In this document: positions 10,860 to 20,303 of the stretch, piece after piece | How positions within the stretch are numbered: position 1 is the first letter of the stretch | Layout of the letters: each line of letters opens with the position of its first letter | NCBI GenBank assembly: GCA_001953115.1 | Contig: LSSL01003535.1 | Span: forward strand, 1 to 26,371 | Length of the DNA: 26,371 nucleotides | Reading direction: 5' to 3' | Source of the DNA: Smittium mucronatum | Lineage: Eukaryota > Kickxellomycota > Harpellomycetes > Harpellales > Legeriomycetaceae | The notes under the pieces: model-generated | What the model saw: only the letters and a program-made list of their open reading frames with translations | The model's database searches: none | What the model was told of the DNA's origin: nothing | Position numbers and translations under genes: made by a program

Positions 10860-11153
10860 TGGTTTAGGGGCTTAATTTTGTACTTTTCAAAGTACACTAG
10901 ACCAAAATTTCACACAGCGTTGTACTATTCTTGGTTGGGAATAGTGGAGACAGCGCACAGCGATTCGGAGGAAAGCGATTCCAGAGGAGGGACATCTCGA
11001 AACAGGGGTAACTGTTCGTTTAGCACAGCTGAGATATAGTTAGTGCACAAGTCCAGTTTTCGACTGTCTGACGGATATCATGGTCTAACAGCTATTTTTA
11101 TGACAGCCATGACGATCAAACCCACGTTTGGGTAGGAGCCAATTTTTTTTAAT
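10860..11153 (+). other. Less AT-rich, hairpin-dense segment; possible 5' part of the adjacent retroposon
   Basis: Base composition shifts visibly towards G and C. Two perfect hairpins are present: GTACTTT-TC-AAAGTAC (10880-10895) and ACTATTC-TTGGTTGG-GAATAGT (10924-10945). A further stem is ACCCA/TGGGT near 11120-11133. Sequences like RNA polymerase III promoters occur: TAGCACAGCTGA (11021-11032) resembles box A, and TTCGACT within 11057-11067 resembles the core of box B. The segment runs directly into the A-tailed repeat copy at 11154-11463, so it may be the 5' region of a longer copy. No second copy of this segment exists in the window to prove that. Confidence 0.35.
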
Positions 11154-11463
11154 CCTGTTAGAAGTAGGCTATTACTAGGAGTTCATTAGCTTCAATTAAA
11201 TGTTTTCCGCTGGCAAAGAGTTTAATTCATGACTAAATGTAACCTCAGTTATAAATCTAATTAAAGCAATGTCAGGGGGAGGGGGGCTCTTTTGCTTGTT
11301 AGATTGCACCCTTTTCCTTTAGTTATGCAGCCGGTAATCTGACAGAGGAGCTTATTTTAGTTAGGATAATAGTCTTTTCTATAAGATTTTTTCTTTTTTT
11401 CATATTTTTTAGTATAGTTTTTAATGCTGTTATCTTACAATAAAATTCCGTGATACAAAAAAA
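11154..11463 (+). mobile_element. Short A-tailed retroposon, copy 1 (SINE/LINE-3'-end like)
   Basis: Starting CCTGTTAGAAG and ending CGTGATAC followed by an A-run, this stretch matches the reverse complement of 16792-17101 along its length. Shared blocks include GCTTATTTTAGTTAG, TATCTTACAATAAAATT, ATTTTTTAGTATAG and a G-rich run (GGGGGAGGGG type). The A-tail gives the orientation as plus. No clear target-site duplication is visible at these ends, which suggests that this copy extends further upstream or that its flanks have decayed. No protein is encoded. Confidence 0.7.
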
Positions 11464-11756
11464 GTAATAATTTGTACAAATTGCACATTTTTACTATCCA
11501 AACCTTGTATTTCATAATAAACTAATTATTTTGGAGAACCAAACAAGAATTTATTTTACAATTTCAGAATTTTTTTCGTGGAATTTTTGTCCTGAATGGG
11601 TTAAAAGCGAATCATTATCAACATTTATTTTCCTGGATTATTTTTTCTTGTTCTATGAAAAAGGTTTTGATTGTTAGCTCATTGGAATAAAAATAATAAT
11701 TTATCCGAAGGAATTATGTTAGAATTAATTTGGCCCTTTGGGACAAAGATTTATTC

Positions 11757-11929
11757 ATATTATACGAAAATAGGTGAAAAATTAAGTGTTACCATCTTAT
11801 TGGGTAAAACTAAACCGAAATATAATTCAATAAAATAAATTGAACTAAAATTTTTTTATGATATGGGCTGTCAAGTACGGCTTAGAGATATCCTTACCAT
11901 CTTTCATCAAAGGTTAATTGGAAAGGTTT
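11757..11929 (+). repeat. DIRS left inverted terminal repeat (element 3' end)
   Basis: This arm is the reverse complement of 15903-16086 with scattered mismatches and small indels. The best core is about 11794-11905, with shared blocks TCTTATTGGGTAAAACTAAA, CGAAATATAAT, CAATAAAATAAA, TGAACTAAAA, GGGCTGT and GAGATATC. Similarity fades near ATATTATA at the outer edge and AAAGGTTT at the inner edge. Confidence 0.85.
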
Positions 11930-11940
11930 GCGGGACTTAA

Positions 11941-12025
11941 TATTTCTCCTGTTTTCGTATAATGTGAATTAATCGTCGCCCCAAAGAGCTCGATTAATTC
12001 TAACACTATACTTCAAATAGGATAC
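11941..12025. repeat. DIRS internal complementary region (ICR)
   Basis: This stretch is the imperfect reverse complement of the left tip of the element (about 11707-11790). Reading its complement gives GTTAGAATTAAT, then CTTTGGG, then ATTATACGAAAA, which matches the tip in the same order. Its first third also resembles the outer edge of the right terminal repeat directly (TTAATATTTCTCCTGTTTT against TTAATATGTCTTCTATTTG). In known DIRS elements this region, next to the 3' terminal repeat, templates circle closure during replication. Its position here is the expected one. Confidence 0.8.
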
Positions 12026-12043
12026 ATATTAAGTAACTTCAAA

Positions 12044-13169
12044 TTATAAAATAGACTCAGTAAAGCCATTCCAAGAATTTCTTGTGAGTCGATAATATGT
12101 ATAGAATGTGGCATACTTTGACCAAAATTCATGTGAAACTATTTTGTCTGTAGATACATCCGAGTTAGAGGCCAGTGTTGCCCCGATCACTCTACCCTTT
12201 TTTATGGGTGCCTCCAAATAACTAATAATGAGAGCAGAAATGCTATGGATTTATCTAGTAATAATTTCTACAAATAATGAATTTTCGCTGTCGCTAATAA
12301 ATCTGACAAGTCTGTTTACTGTTCATGACCTATTTTTCGCGTGTGGAGTAGGGCATAGGTTGTGAGCAACTTTTTCAATGTAAAAAGTATAAGCATCTAA
12401 TGGGTAGAGAATATGTTTAGAATTCACACCTATTTGGCATAGTTTTTCTATCGAGCGGCCTCCTATTCTTTTCTTGAGGGCTATTATCAACAATTGAAGA
12501 CCGCTGTTTTTGACTCGACTTCTGGAATCATCGATACGGTGAATTTCACTGTCTCTTAGAAATCCTATCACCGCCAAAAGCCTGCATAGTTAGATGTGAG
12601 TTTTTTTGACAGAAAAGCTGTTTTTCGGTCCCAATTCTCTAAACTGTCTCAAATTCGGCGATATGTCGATTTTTGGTCTTATGGATGATCTTATTGAAGC
12701 TTCATCCAAAGTCTTAAGGGACTCTGAAAACATGGGGTTCTTGGCTATCTTTTCTGGATTGTCGGTAAGCATAAATATAGTGGACTTATATGATCTAATC
12801 GTACTGATATTAAAGTTTTCTTTCATAAAAAATTAGGCTAGGTAATTAATTATTTGAGGTGCGGAAATTGAAGTAATAATATCTTGAGATATTCTCCATT
12901 CCAAAAAAAAACTTTTGGATAGCACTGTATCTGGATCGAAGTTTAATACATCGTTGGTTTGAAAGAATACAGTCAATGGCATAATTTCCTAGATATTGAG
13001 TTTCGAGAAAACTCCGGTGACTTTCCAAGCCATCAATTTCCTGTTCTTGTTGTTCAATAGCGGTGATTATCCGCTTCCTGGGTCTGGAATTACCTTTTTT
13101 TCCTGTATTATTATCGGCTGTGATATTTACGGTGCTATTAAGTATGAGAAAAATATCGCCTACACCCAC
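12044..13169 (-). pseudogene. DIRS tyrosine recombinase, broken
   Basis: Read on the minus strand, the remnant begins with a linker from RNase H in one frame (12846-13169, containing ILSNQRCIKLRSRY). It shifts frame near 12830 into FNISTIRSYKSTIF and DISPNLRQFRELGPKNSFS (12590-12826), then into VIGFLRDSEIHRIDDSRSR (12323-12577). The C-terminal part is NRLVRFISD, KKGRVIGATLASNS and TYYRLTRNSWNGFTESIL, with its stop at 12044-12046. The FLR arginine fits the first catalytic arginine, and the TYYR tyrosines fit the nucleophile region. In-frame stops occur before TVNRLVRF and before IHSISAL, and at least two frame shifts are needed. An intact enzyme would integrate the circular element DNA. The family call is secure and activity is excluded. 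Confidence 0.88.
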
Positions 13170-14945
13170 ATCGGATTGAATAAAGTCATTTTTATCCGCT
13201 CCCTGTGCAGTTTTTGAACCACCTGGGTGATGAATTTCCAGTTTGGGCAGCAGTATGGACTGTTAAATTCTGACCAATTGTAAGCTAGTGGGTTCTGAAC
13301 TACTGCATTGTCGTATTGAAACCAACTAAAGTAGACTTTCACTTTATTGTTCAGTTGGTATGCAAAAAGATATACTTTTTGGGGCCCATGAAGTGAGTTC
13401 AGCTTCAAGAAAATTTCCATGGACAGTGAATATTCTGTCTAAGCGGTCAGCCTGTTTGGGTCATCCTCTATATTCAATACTGATGGGACATAAGTCACTT
13501 GCGGTATTTCATTCATTTCCACACATACATTTCAAATTTCTCCCGAAATTTCCAATAGCTTGGGTGATGTTGTCCCCCCAAACTTCTTCACGTAAAATAT
13601 AGTTTTCAAGTTGTCTGAGTATACTAATACTGTCTTCTCTTGAATTATCTGATTTTTAAGGCGTATAATACTGTTTTGGTTTCCTTGGAATTGATATGCA
13701 TTAATGCCTCTGATGAAGTTCATATCCCCGAGTAGCTTCGGAGACCGACTACCATCCCCCAAGCCGAGTCTCCGGACTCTATGAAAATATCCAGCTATGG
13801 ATTATCTGGTAGGAATGAGAGCCCATTCCATTCTCTTAGGTGATTCTTCCTGAACAATAGATTCTGGATGCTGGCTCCGTTAGAACAACGGTCGACTTCC
13901 ATGATTTCATACTCTTCATGGAACAATTATTCAGTTCTAATAAACGGCGTAGCACCAGTTTCTCTGGAAAAAGGGCGATTGACATCGCTTGAGCTTTGTC
14001 AATAAAACTCGCTAAGCATCTCATCGTCGCCTTGCTGGCATTCAGTGGTTTTTTGGCTTCCCCGCGTGAATCCCTGGTCTTTTTTATGGGGACTTTTAAC
14101 TTCATTTCTCTGGTGTTGTTCGACATTCCTAGATTTTTTATAAATTGTGACGGAATTATTGATGACTTGGCCTTTTTGACTAGGAATCCAATCTCCAAGA
14201 GTTCGAAGTAAATTATTACTGTATTGTCTGTGCATACTTTCTTGGTCTCCCCAAGGATCAGCAAATCGTCCAGGTAAGCTCAAACCATCATTCATTTTGA
14301 CCTGGCTAATTCTAAAACTGGTAGCAGTGTCTTGGTAAAGGTCAGAGGGCTGAGAGAAAACCCAAAAGAAAGAACCCTGAGTATTAAATGAACGATTTTT
14401 TCATTGTAATAGGAGAAATTTCCTGCACTTCTTGTGTAACATGATGTACATAAATGCATCTTTTAGGGAAAAAAACGCGAGGTAATCCTTCCTATTTATC
14501 ATGCATCATATAGATTTCATGGTTTCCATTATGAAATTCTGCTCGTCTACGTGTGGATTGGGATAATCAAGTCCAGTACAGAACTTAGGCCTCTATTATT
14601 CTTCATAATCATGAAATGTTGGCTGTATAAGCGCGGATTCTGTGGCTGTACTTCCTCTATGGCGCTCATTGCTAACAGTGCCGACACTCCCTTCGTTAGT
14701 ATGTTGCTCGCTTCCTTGGTTGAATTCCTCTTGCTCCGCTACGGATGTGATGTAAGCGGAGGACCAACCCAAAAATTTTGGTGATCTTGCCATCGTTGAA
14801 AAAAAAAGGTCAAGTAAATGGGGTGGAAGTTTCACCGCAGAAGACGGTGAAACTTCCACTCAATTTATTTGACTCTTTTTTTTCAACTCTTCTGAGATAG
14901 TGAGTGTATGATTCACCGCTTTCGGTTTCATGAGGGATTTTTTCT
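13170..14945 (-). pseudogene. DIRS reverse transcriptase-RNase H, broken
   Basis: The RT core is readable on the minus strand: SALLAMSAIEEVQPQNPRLY, then a VLDL motif near 14570, KDAFMYIMLHKKCRKFL, FGFSLSPLTFTKTLLP (within 14298-14366) and the catalytic YLDD at 14265-14276. Two TGA stops (14280-14282, 14292-14294) sit just before YLDD. RNase H follows with GDSAWGMVVGLRSYSG, HINSKE and LVYSDN, which carry the expected acidic residues, then KKFGGTTSPKLLEI. After it comes the conserved DIRS stretch LNSLHGPQKVYLFAYQLNNK (13160-13420) with the SPYCCPNW motif. The frame changes several times. A 43-bp hairpin has formed inside the N-terminal part (14795-14887). An intact protein would copy element RNA into DNA. 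Confidence 0.9.
14795..14887. repeat. 43-bp near-perfect inverted repeat inside the RT pseudogene
   Basis: Arms 14795-14837 and 14845-14887 are reverse complements at 38 of 43 positions, with a 7-nt loop (CAGAAGA). The inner 16 bp next to the loop, around GTGGAAGTTTCACCG, pair perfectly. It lies at the junction between gag and the RT domain, where relatives as I remember them have ordinary coding sequence. It probably arose by inverted duplication or template switching. Confidence 0.85.
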
Positions 14946-15064
14946 TGAATGGGATCTTGAATCCCTCTTTCACTATGCCCTGAACCCATCGTTTATAGTT
15001 GAGCTTGGCTCATGCCGATTTGAGCATAGCTAGAAGTCCCCCTACAGGGGATCAGAGATTGGTT

Positions 15065-15900
15065 CTACTGGGTCCCTCTTCCGCGGCCCCTTCCACTAAA
15101 TTTTTTTTGAATTTTTTGAGGACAGTTGTTTGGGGCTGGGGTGCTAGCAGTCGAGGTATTTTGCTCCGTTGAAACGTTACTGCTGGTGCTCTCATACAAA
15201 ACTGACACTTTCTGGCGCTTACAAAAGTGCTGGATTATTCTTTAACGAGTCTCAGTTTTCTTGTTTGCGAACAATGGGTCGAAGATAACCTGTTCCATTA
15301 GATGCTTTGTTTCTGTTTCTAATATCTGTTTTAATCTTCCTTGGAGCCCCATTTCCTTGTGGAGGTTGTCCAGTATATTCTGATTAACTGAGGTTACTAT
15401 ATCGGATAGCAAGAAACCCATAGTATTTGCAAAAGTAATTTTTGGGTCCATAGTAACTGTTATTCCTGGATTATCCCAAATATTCCTAATTACATAATAT
15501 TTGATTAGCCTAATGGCCTGAGCTATAGCAGTCTGAATTGCGTATAGTGTCGAGTCCAATTTCTCTACTGTATTCGAAGTCGAATCGTTCAGCGGTGGTA
15601 TCTAATAATCCATAGAACCGGTCTTGAGGCACGTATAAAGAGCGTCCTTGTGATTTTCATCGGATAGATGAGTTCTGAAAAAATCCTCCTCGATAGAAGG
15701 CAACGCTCCAGAAAGTTTTGCATAGACGGAAATTTCAGTGACGGAAGTTCTCGGTGTGACAAACAGGTCCTCCTCCTCCGTTTGGGGCTCCCTTTCACGC
15801 ATTAACTGACGGACTAACTCCGTAAGTTCATTTAACTTGGCGTTTGTATCTTCTGAAACTGTAAATTGTTTTAAATATTTAAATAAAATATTTAGAAAAG
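15065..15900 (-). pseudogene. DIRS Gag-like protein, broken
   Basis: One frame on the minus strand can be followed with only single stop codons. It contains a heptad-like segment (NAKLNELTELVRQLMRER), then YAKLSGALPSIEEDFFRTHL and DALYTCLKTGSMDY, a TAG stop (15602-15604), then IPPLNDSTSN, TLYAIQTAIAQAIRLIKYYV and FANTMGFLLSDI. After a further TAA near 15243 comes a serine/threonine-rich tail ending in GRGRGRG, an RNA-binding-like RG repeat. The ALPSIEEDFF and PPLNDS motifs are what I recall from Gag proteins of DIRS elements in insect-gut fungi. Gag would package the element RNA. The true start is not clear because the frame runs open into the terminal repeat. Confidence 0.8.
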
Positions 15901-15902
15901 AG

Positions 15903-16086
15903 AAACCTTTATGCTGGTAGAGTACCTTTGCGAAAGAAAAGATGATAAAGATATCTCCAAGCCATACTTCACAGCCCACATCATAAAATTTTTTTAGTTC
16001 ACTTTATTTTATTGGATTATATTTCGTTTTAGTTTTACCCAATAAGATTTTAACAGTTAATATGTCTTCTATTTGATTTATAATAT
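15903..16086 (-). repeat. DIRS right inverted terminal repeat (element 5' end)
   Basis: This is the inverted partner of 11757-11929. In its 5'-3' (minus) reading it contains TCTTATTGGGTAAAAC, GGGCTGTGAAGTATGGCTT and GAGATATC before the gag frame. It presumably holds the element's promoter, as in other DIRS elements, although no promoter motif can be picked out. The two arms differ at roughly one position in eight in the best-aligned core, by eye. Confidence 0.85.
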
Positions 16087-16690
16087 AAAAAACTCCGTTC
16101 TTATTATTTAAATCTGAGCTTATTTCTTTCTTTTCATCATAACTATGTGAGTACCATTAAAACTGTTGCCTTTTAATAATTTTGAATTTGAATTTATTTA
16201 TTTTTGACAAAATGCAACCAAATTTCCAGTGTCAGATAATTTTAAGAAAATTACACTAAGTTTTGCATTTTATACAAATAAAATTTTGTTTATTTTCATC
16301 TAGTAACCGGTTTTGGTATTTTTAAGAGTGGTTTGTGCACTAATTTCACATAATTTTTTTTTGATTCTATACGGAAGTAATATATTTGTATTTTTAAGGC
16401 TTCTCATACGTATTTCATCTATTTCCCCAGTGTGACTGGTTTGTTTTTCACAATTTTAAATTGCAAAAAAATTTCAAGACTATGAAGCTTGGTTTTTATA
16501 TTATATTAATAAATTAATCTTGTCTAAAGACATTATAAAAAACGAATGCCAACTTATATATATTTTATTTATTTATATAGAAGTTCTGAGAATTCTCATC
16601 GCTATGAAATAGGATATATATAATTCAATATTTGAATCATATTAAATTGCGACTCAAAGTTACGGCTATTTTTTGACACCTTATAGATAG
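16087..16690. other. AT-rich spacer right of the DIRS element
   Basis: About 600 bp with no recognisable gene, repeat match or RNA signature. Stops are dense in all frames. Confidence 0.5.
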
Positions 16691-16740
16691 TTGAAACTGC
16701 GGCATAGTTTCAATCTGGGGATTTTGATCAGTTAATCCCC
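16691..16740. repeat. Two adjacent perfect hairpins
   Basis: TTGAAACT (16691-16698) and AGTTTCAA (16706-16713) form an 8-bp stem with a 7-nt loop. Three bases later GGGGATT (16717-16723) and AATCCCC (16734-16740) form a 7-bp stem with a 10-nt loop. The G/C-containing stems stand out in AT-rich DNA. They could be a structured RNA fragment or the remnant of a repeat. Nothing ties them to a gene. Confidence 0.5.
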
Positions 16741-16775
16741 GATTTTAAGGCCCATTCTTGTTTTAAAAAAAATTC

Positions 16776-16791
16776 AAGCTTTTTCTGATAT
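16776..16791 (+). repeat. 16-bp target-site duplication, left copy
   Basis: AAGCTTTTTCTGATAT is repeated exactly at 17102-17117 and immediately abuts the T-run end of the inserted retroposon copy 2. An exact 16-bp duplication next to a poly(T)/poly(A) end is the usual sign of target-primed reverse transcription. Confidence 0.9.
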
Positions 16792-17101
16792 GTTTTTTTT
16801 TGTATCACGTAATTTTATTGTAAGATAACGTCTCTAAAAACTATACTAAAAAATATGAAAAAAAGAAAAGGATGTATAGTAAGACCATTATACTAACTAA
16901 AATAAGCTCCTCTGCCGGAATGCCGGCTGTGTACCTAAGGAAAAAGGGTACAATCTACCGTCCTAAAGATCCCCTCCCCCGTACATTGCTTTAAGTAGGT
17001 GTATAACTGAGGTTACGTTCAGCCAAGAATTAAGCTCTTTGTCAATGAGCAATATTTTATTGAATCTAATGAGCTCCTAGTCCGAGCCCACTTCTAACAG
17101 G
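16792..17101 (-). mobile_element. Short A-tailed retroposon, copy 2, flanked by a 16-bp duplication
   Basis: Read on the minus strand it begins CCTGTTAGAAG and ends CGTGATAC plus an A-run of nine and a terminal C, directly against the duplicated 16-mer. It is about 310 bp and aligns throughout with copy 1 (11154-11463) in inverted orientation. Its start coincides with the point where similarity to copy 1 begins, so either this is the true 5' end of the family or this copy is 5'-truncated. No protein is encoded, so it would depend on a LINE enzyme supplied elsewhere. Confidence 0.85.
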
Positions 17102-17117
17102 AAGCTTTTTCTGATAT
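17102..17117 (+). repeat. 16-bp target-site duplication, right copy
   Basis: An exact repeat of 16776-16791 at the 5' (head) end of retroposon copy 2. Exact identity suggests that the insertion is fairly recent compared with the other degraded repeats here. Confidence 0.9.
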
Positions 17118-20100
17118 TCATGCTTTAAGAGATGCTTTATTGGCTTCTATATTCTGGTTGGGTCAGAGATTTCGATTTATATGTCAGTATTTTTTAGCAT
17201 TCTTTTGCACAAGGTTGCAGATTAGATAATATAGACATATTATTTTTACAGATATGTTATATTTTTTTGCCACTCCCATGAAGCTTGTATTGCTTTTTTC
17301 GATTTTTTTATCGGGTACTTGAATTCCAGTGTGATATTGTGAGATCCTTTGCTGAAATGCATGGTTTTTTTTGTGAAATTGACTTGAGTTTTTTTCTAGA
17401 GCTAAGGCCAGAGCGTTTGTCGTATTCTTATAATTCTTTTTTTTCCCGCTAGATTAAAAAAGAAAGGGTCATAATATGTTTAATATAAATCAATTTTTTT
17501 CTTTTTTTTGGAATGCAAAGTAACAGATAAAAATTCAGGTCTAATAAAAAGATATTAATTCCAGATTATTAGCTATAGTAAGTATTTATATTTAAAATTG
17601 AGTGTTTAACCTGTATTTAGTTCTTGGAGTTTTCCATATTCTTCTTTTTTTTTTGGGAGTGGGTGTTTATATTAAAAAAAAACAACTACATTTCAAGATT
17701 GCAGTTAATTAGAGCTCTTTTCAATACTTAAAATTTCAAAGCCTTGAAGCCAAGTATTAAATATGAAATTTATTAGTTATTTATTCCTACCATAAGGGAC
17801 TTTCTTTTTTATTTAGTATCTATCCCTATTCTTATGGTTCTTATTATCCTAAAAACACCCGCATATTCTCCCATATCTGATTGTCACTAATTGTTGCATG
17901 ATTTGATACGTCCTATTACAATTGAGAATTTGATAATCAGATATTTATTCGAGGTAATAAAGAAAGAGGATCCCGTTCTGCTCTTACTTATCCACAAACG
18001 TACCTTTTAAAATATCTAAATTTTATCTTAGAACGCATTATTCAAATAATTTTCGTTTGCAGGCATAATTATTTTTAACGAATATAATTTTATGGGTTAT
18101 TTTTGAGCTTTTTTGAAATAAAGTTTTTTAATTGTAAATTTTTTTGATTAAATTTCCCAAATTATTAAAAATTTGTAATAAGCTGAATCCTATCTAAATC
18201 TAAATGTTATTTAAAATTAATTAATAGAGACTCGTCTTCTTTATATGAGGTTAAGACTTAGAAAAAAACAAATTATGCTCAATTTGTTTCCTCCAAAATT
18301 TAGATAATAATGGAAATTGGATTTTTATATATTTTAATATTTGCAAGCAGAATTTTAGATTTTAGTATTTTTGGGTATATTATTTATATCATTTTTTAAA
18401 TTTATAATACTTTTATAGTTTTAAAGGTATTTTGTTTAAAAAATTTTAATGGCTTAGAAAATCGAAACTTTCCAATTTTTTGATACTAAGATTGATCATT
18501 AAATTTTTTAGACCTTGAAATTTCCGAAACATTGCCAAAAATTGTGAGAATTTATATTTACAGTGAATTTGTTTTTTAATTGATTTGAAAATTAATGAAA
18601 CACACATTTGTGGTTATATAAATTAAAACTTTTTTAAAAAATAAAAAGTGATTATTTTGACATGCTTTTTGCTAGGATTATATTGAGTCTCTTTTGGTGT
18701 CATAAATTGATCAAACTAAGACATGATTTTCTACCAGTGCGAAAAAAATTATAGTGCGATAATTTTTCACTGCATAAACTTGGTCGTTTATTTTGATACC
18801 AAGTTAATTTTTTTTTAGTTCGAAGTGTTTATTTACCAAGTTGAACTTAAAATTTTAAATCTTTCAAATTTTGAGTCTATGATTATAAAATTCAAATTTC
18901 CAAAATATACAAATAAAGTGTCGAGAGTTTTTATATAATATTTTCATCTAGTAAAAAAAGGGATGAGACATAAACACATCAGAGTTTTCTGGTTTTACTA
19001 TTTAGAAATTTTGTCTTAAATAAGAATTACCACATGATTTTTTAGCTAACTTTCATTATATTCCCTATAGTTAATTTGAGATCCCCCCTCCCCCCGAGTT
19101 TATTAGCAATAAAAAAGTTTTTTTTTGCCTTTAATGACTATTTAAATCACTATATATATTCTAAGTAGATAATTTTCTGCAATGAAACAACACTGAAGGT
19201 GTCCTTAATTTCAAAAATACAATGGCTCGTTTGTAACTGATTACAAAGACACTAATAGAATTGAATTTGGGTTATAAAATAAATTTTGTGTAAAAAATAA
19301 TGCATATATGCAGTAGAGTTGAGAACCATCTAATGAAAACGGAGGATCACATATACCTCTAAAATTATGAAAAATAGATTTACTTCTCGGGGATAAGTGA
19401 CTAATATTTCTTTCATTTGTCTTTTTTCTTTTCTTTTAATTAGTAATAAAAAAAATTAATTTTTTAATAGGGGGTTTTAACATTTAAATCTTTAATAATC
19501 GGGATATCTTTCTTTTCCCTTGAACCGATTTCCAGTGGGTTTGGAGTTGCTAAAGCGACAAATGAGATTGGGATAAATCTTTTTCTAATCTTTCCAATTT
19601 ATTTTGTTTTATTAATAGTTTTCTCAATTATATTACATTTTAAATAAACCCTCTACAAAAATAAATAAATAAAATAATGGGTATATCTTTTAGCTAACTT
19701 TAATTGTAGGCTCAATGGCCTGATTTGACAGTTCATATAGATCGACTTATCAAAAGAAAATAATTCTTAACAATGTTTCCTATTTGAATTCATCATTAGC
19801 CATAAAATTTCTCATGATTTAGTATACAACTGAGAAGGAGCGAATGTTTTGGACCAAAATTACTGATATCCTATTCCAAATTAAGACATTAATTAAAAAA
19901 CTGCAAGTTTTGTGATATATTCGCTATTTCCAAGAAAGGATTCACAATACCGCCCAAAGTGAATTTCAAATAAATATAATAACACATTAATAGTAATAGA
20001 TGTTGGCTTATGAAATTTAAATTTTTACATCTTTATATGAAATAACTATAATATCTGTTGATACTTCAGTTTTTCGGACCAAATTAGATCTTTCAAATAT

Positions 20101-20185
20101 TAAAATAAAGGAAAAAAACTACATTAAAATTCTTTTAATAGAGATAACTAACAAAAAATACTCCCTCTCAATAATTTCATTAATA
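17118..20185. other. AT-rich intergenic region
   Basis: About 3 kb with no supported gene, RNA or clear repeat. A short C-rich run (near 19082-19096) resembles the C-rich part of the retroposon family, but its flanks do not align. The right end carries the 3' untranslated region of the SWI3-like gene. Confidence 0.55.
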
Positions 20186-20191
20186 TTTATT
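20186..20191 (-). terminator. Candidate poly(A) signal of the SWI3-like gene
   Basis: TTTATT on the plus strand reads AATAAA on the minus strand, about 110 nt downstream of the stop codon at 20304-20306. In such AT-rich DNA this hexamer also occurs by chance, so this is only a plausible site. Confidence 0.35.
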
Positions 20192-20303
20192 AAAATATAT
20201 ATAATCACAAATTCATCAGAAATAAAATAAAACTTAGTTTTAAGCTGATCAAATGAGAATAAGGCTGTGTGTGATGCTAAAAATAGTCCAATCTCAAAAT
20301 AGA

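Larger units (their letters stand above)
11707..16088 (-). mobile_element. DIRS-like tyrosine-recombinase retrotransposon, whole but inactivated
   Basis: About 4.4 kb with the complete DIRS layout read on the minus strand: terminal repeat (15903-16086), gag (about 15065-15900), reverse transcriptase and RNase H (about 13170-14945), tyrosine recombinase (12044-13169), internal complementary region (11941-12025) and the opposite terminal repeat (11757-11929) with a terminal extension to about 11707. DIRS elements replace integrase with a tyrosine recombinase and have inverted rather than direct terminal repeats, both of which are seen here. Several in-frame stops and frame changes interrupt all genes, so this copy cannot encode active proteins. 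The left boundary is inferred from the end of complementarity between the internal region and the left tip. Confidence 0.9.

Noticed and set aside
12606..14784. Several short plus-strand open frames across the DIRS element
   Set aside because: All lie antisense to recognisable RT, RNase H and recombinase remnants.
11154..17101. Retroposon copies 1 and 2 taken as the terminal inverted repeats of the DIRS element
   Set aside because: They are inverted around it, but the element has its own inner terminal repeats and ICR, copy 2 has its own 16-bp target duplication, and further copies occur away from the element.
19081..19097. C-rich run resembling the C-rich part of the retroposon family
   Set aside because: Similarity is confined to the C-run; neither flank aligns with copies 1 or 2.
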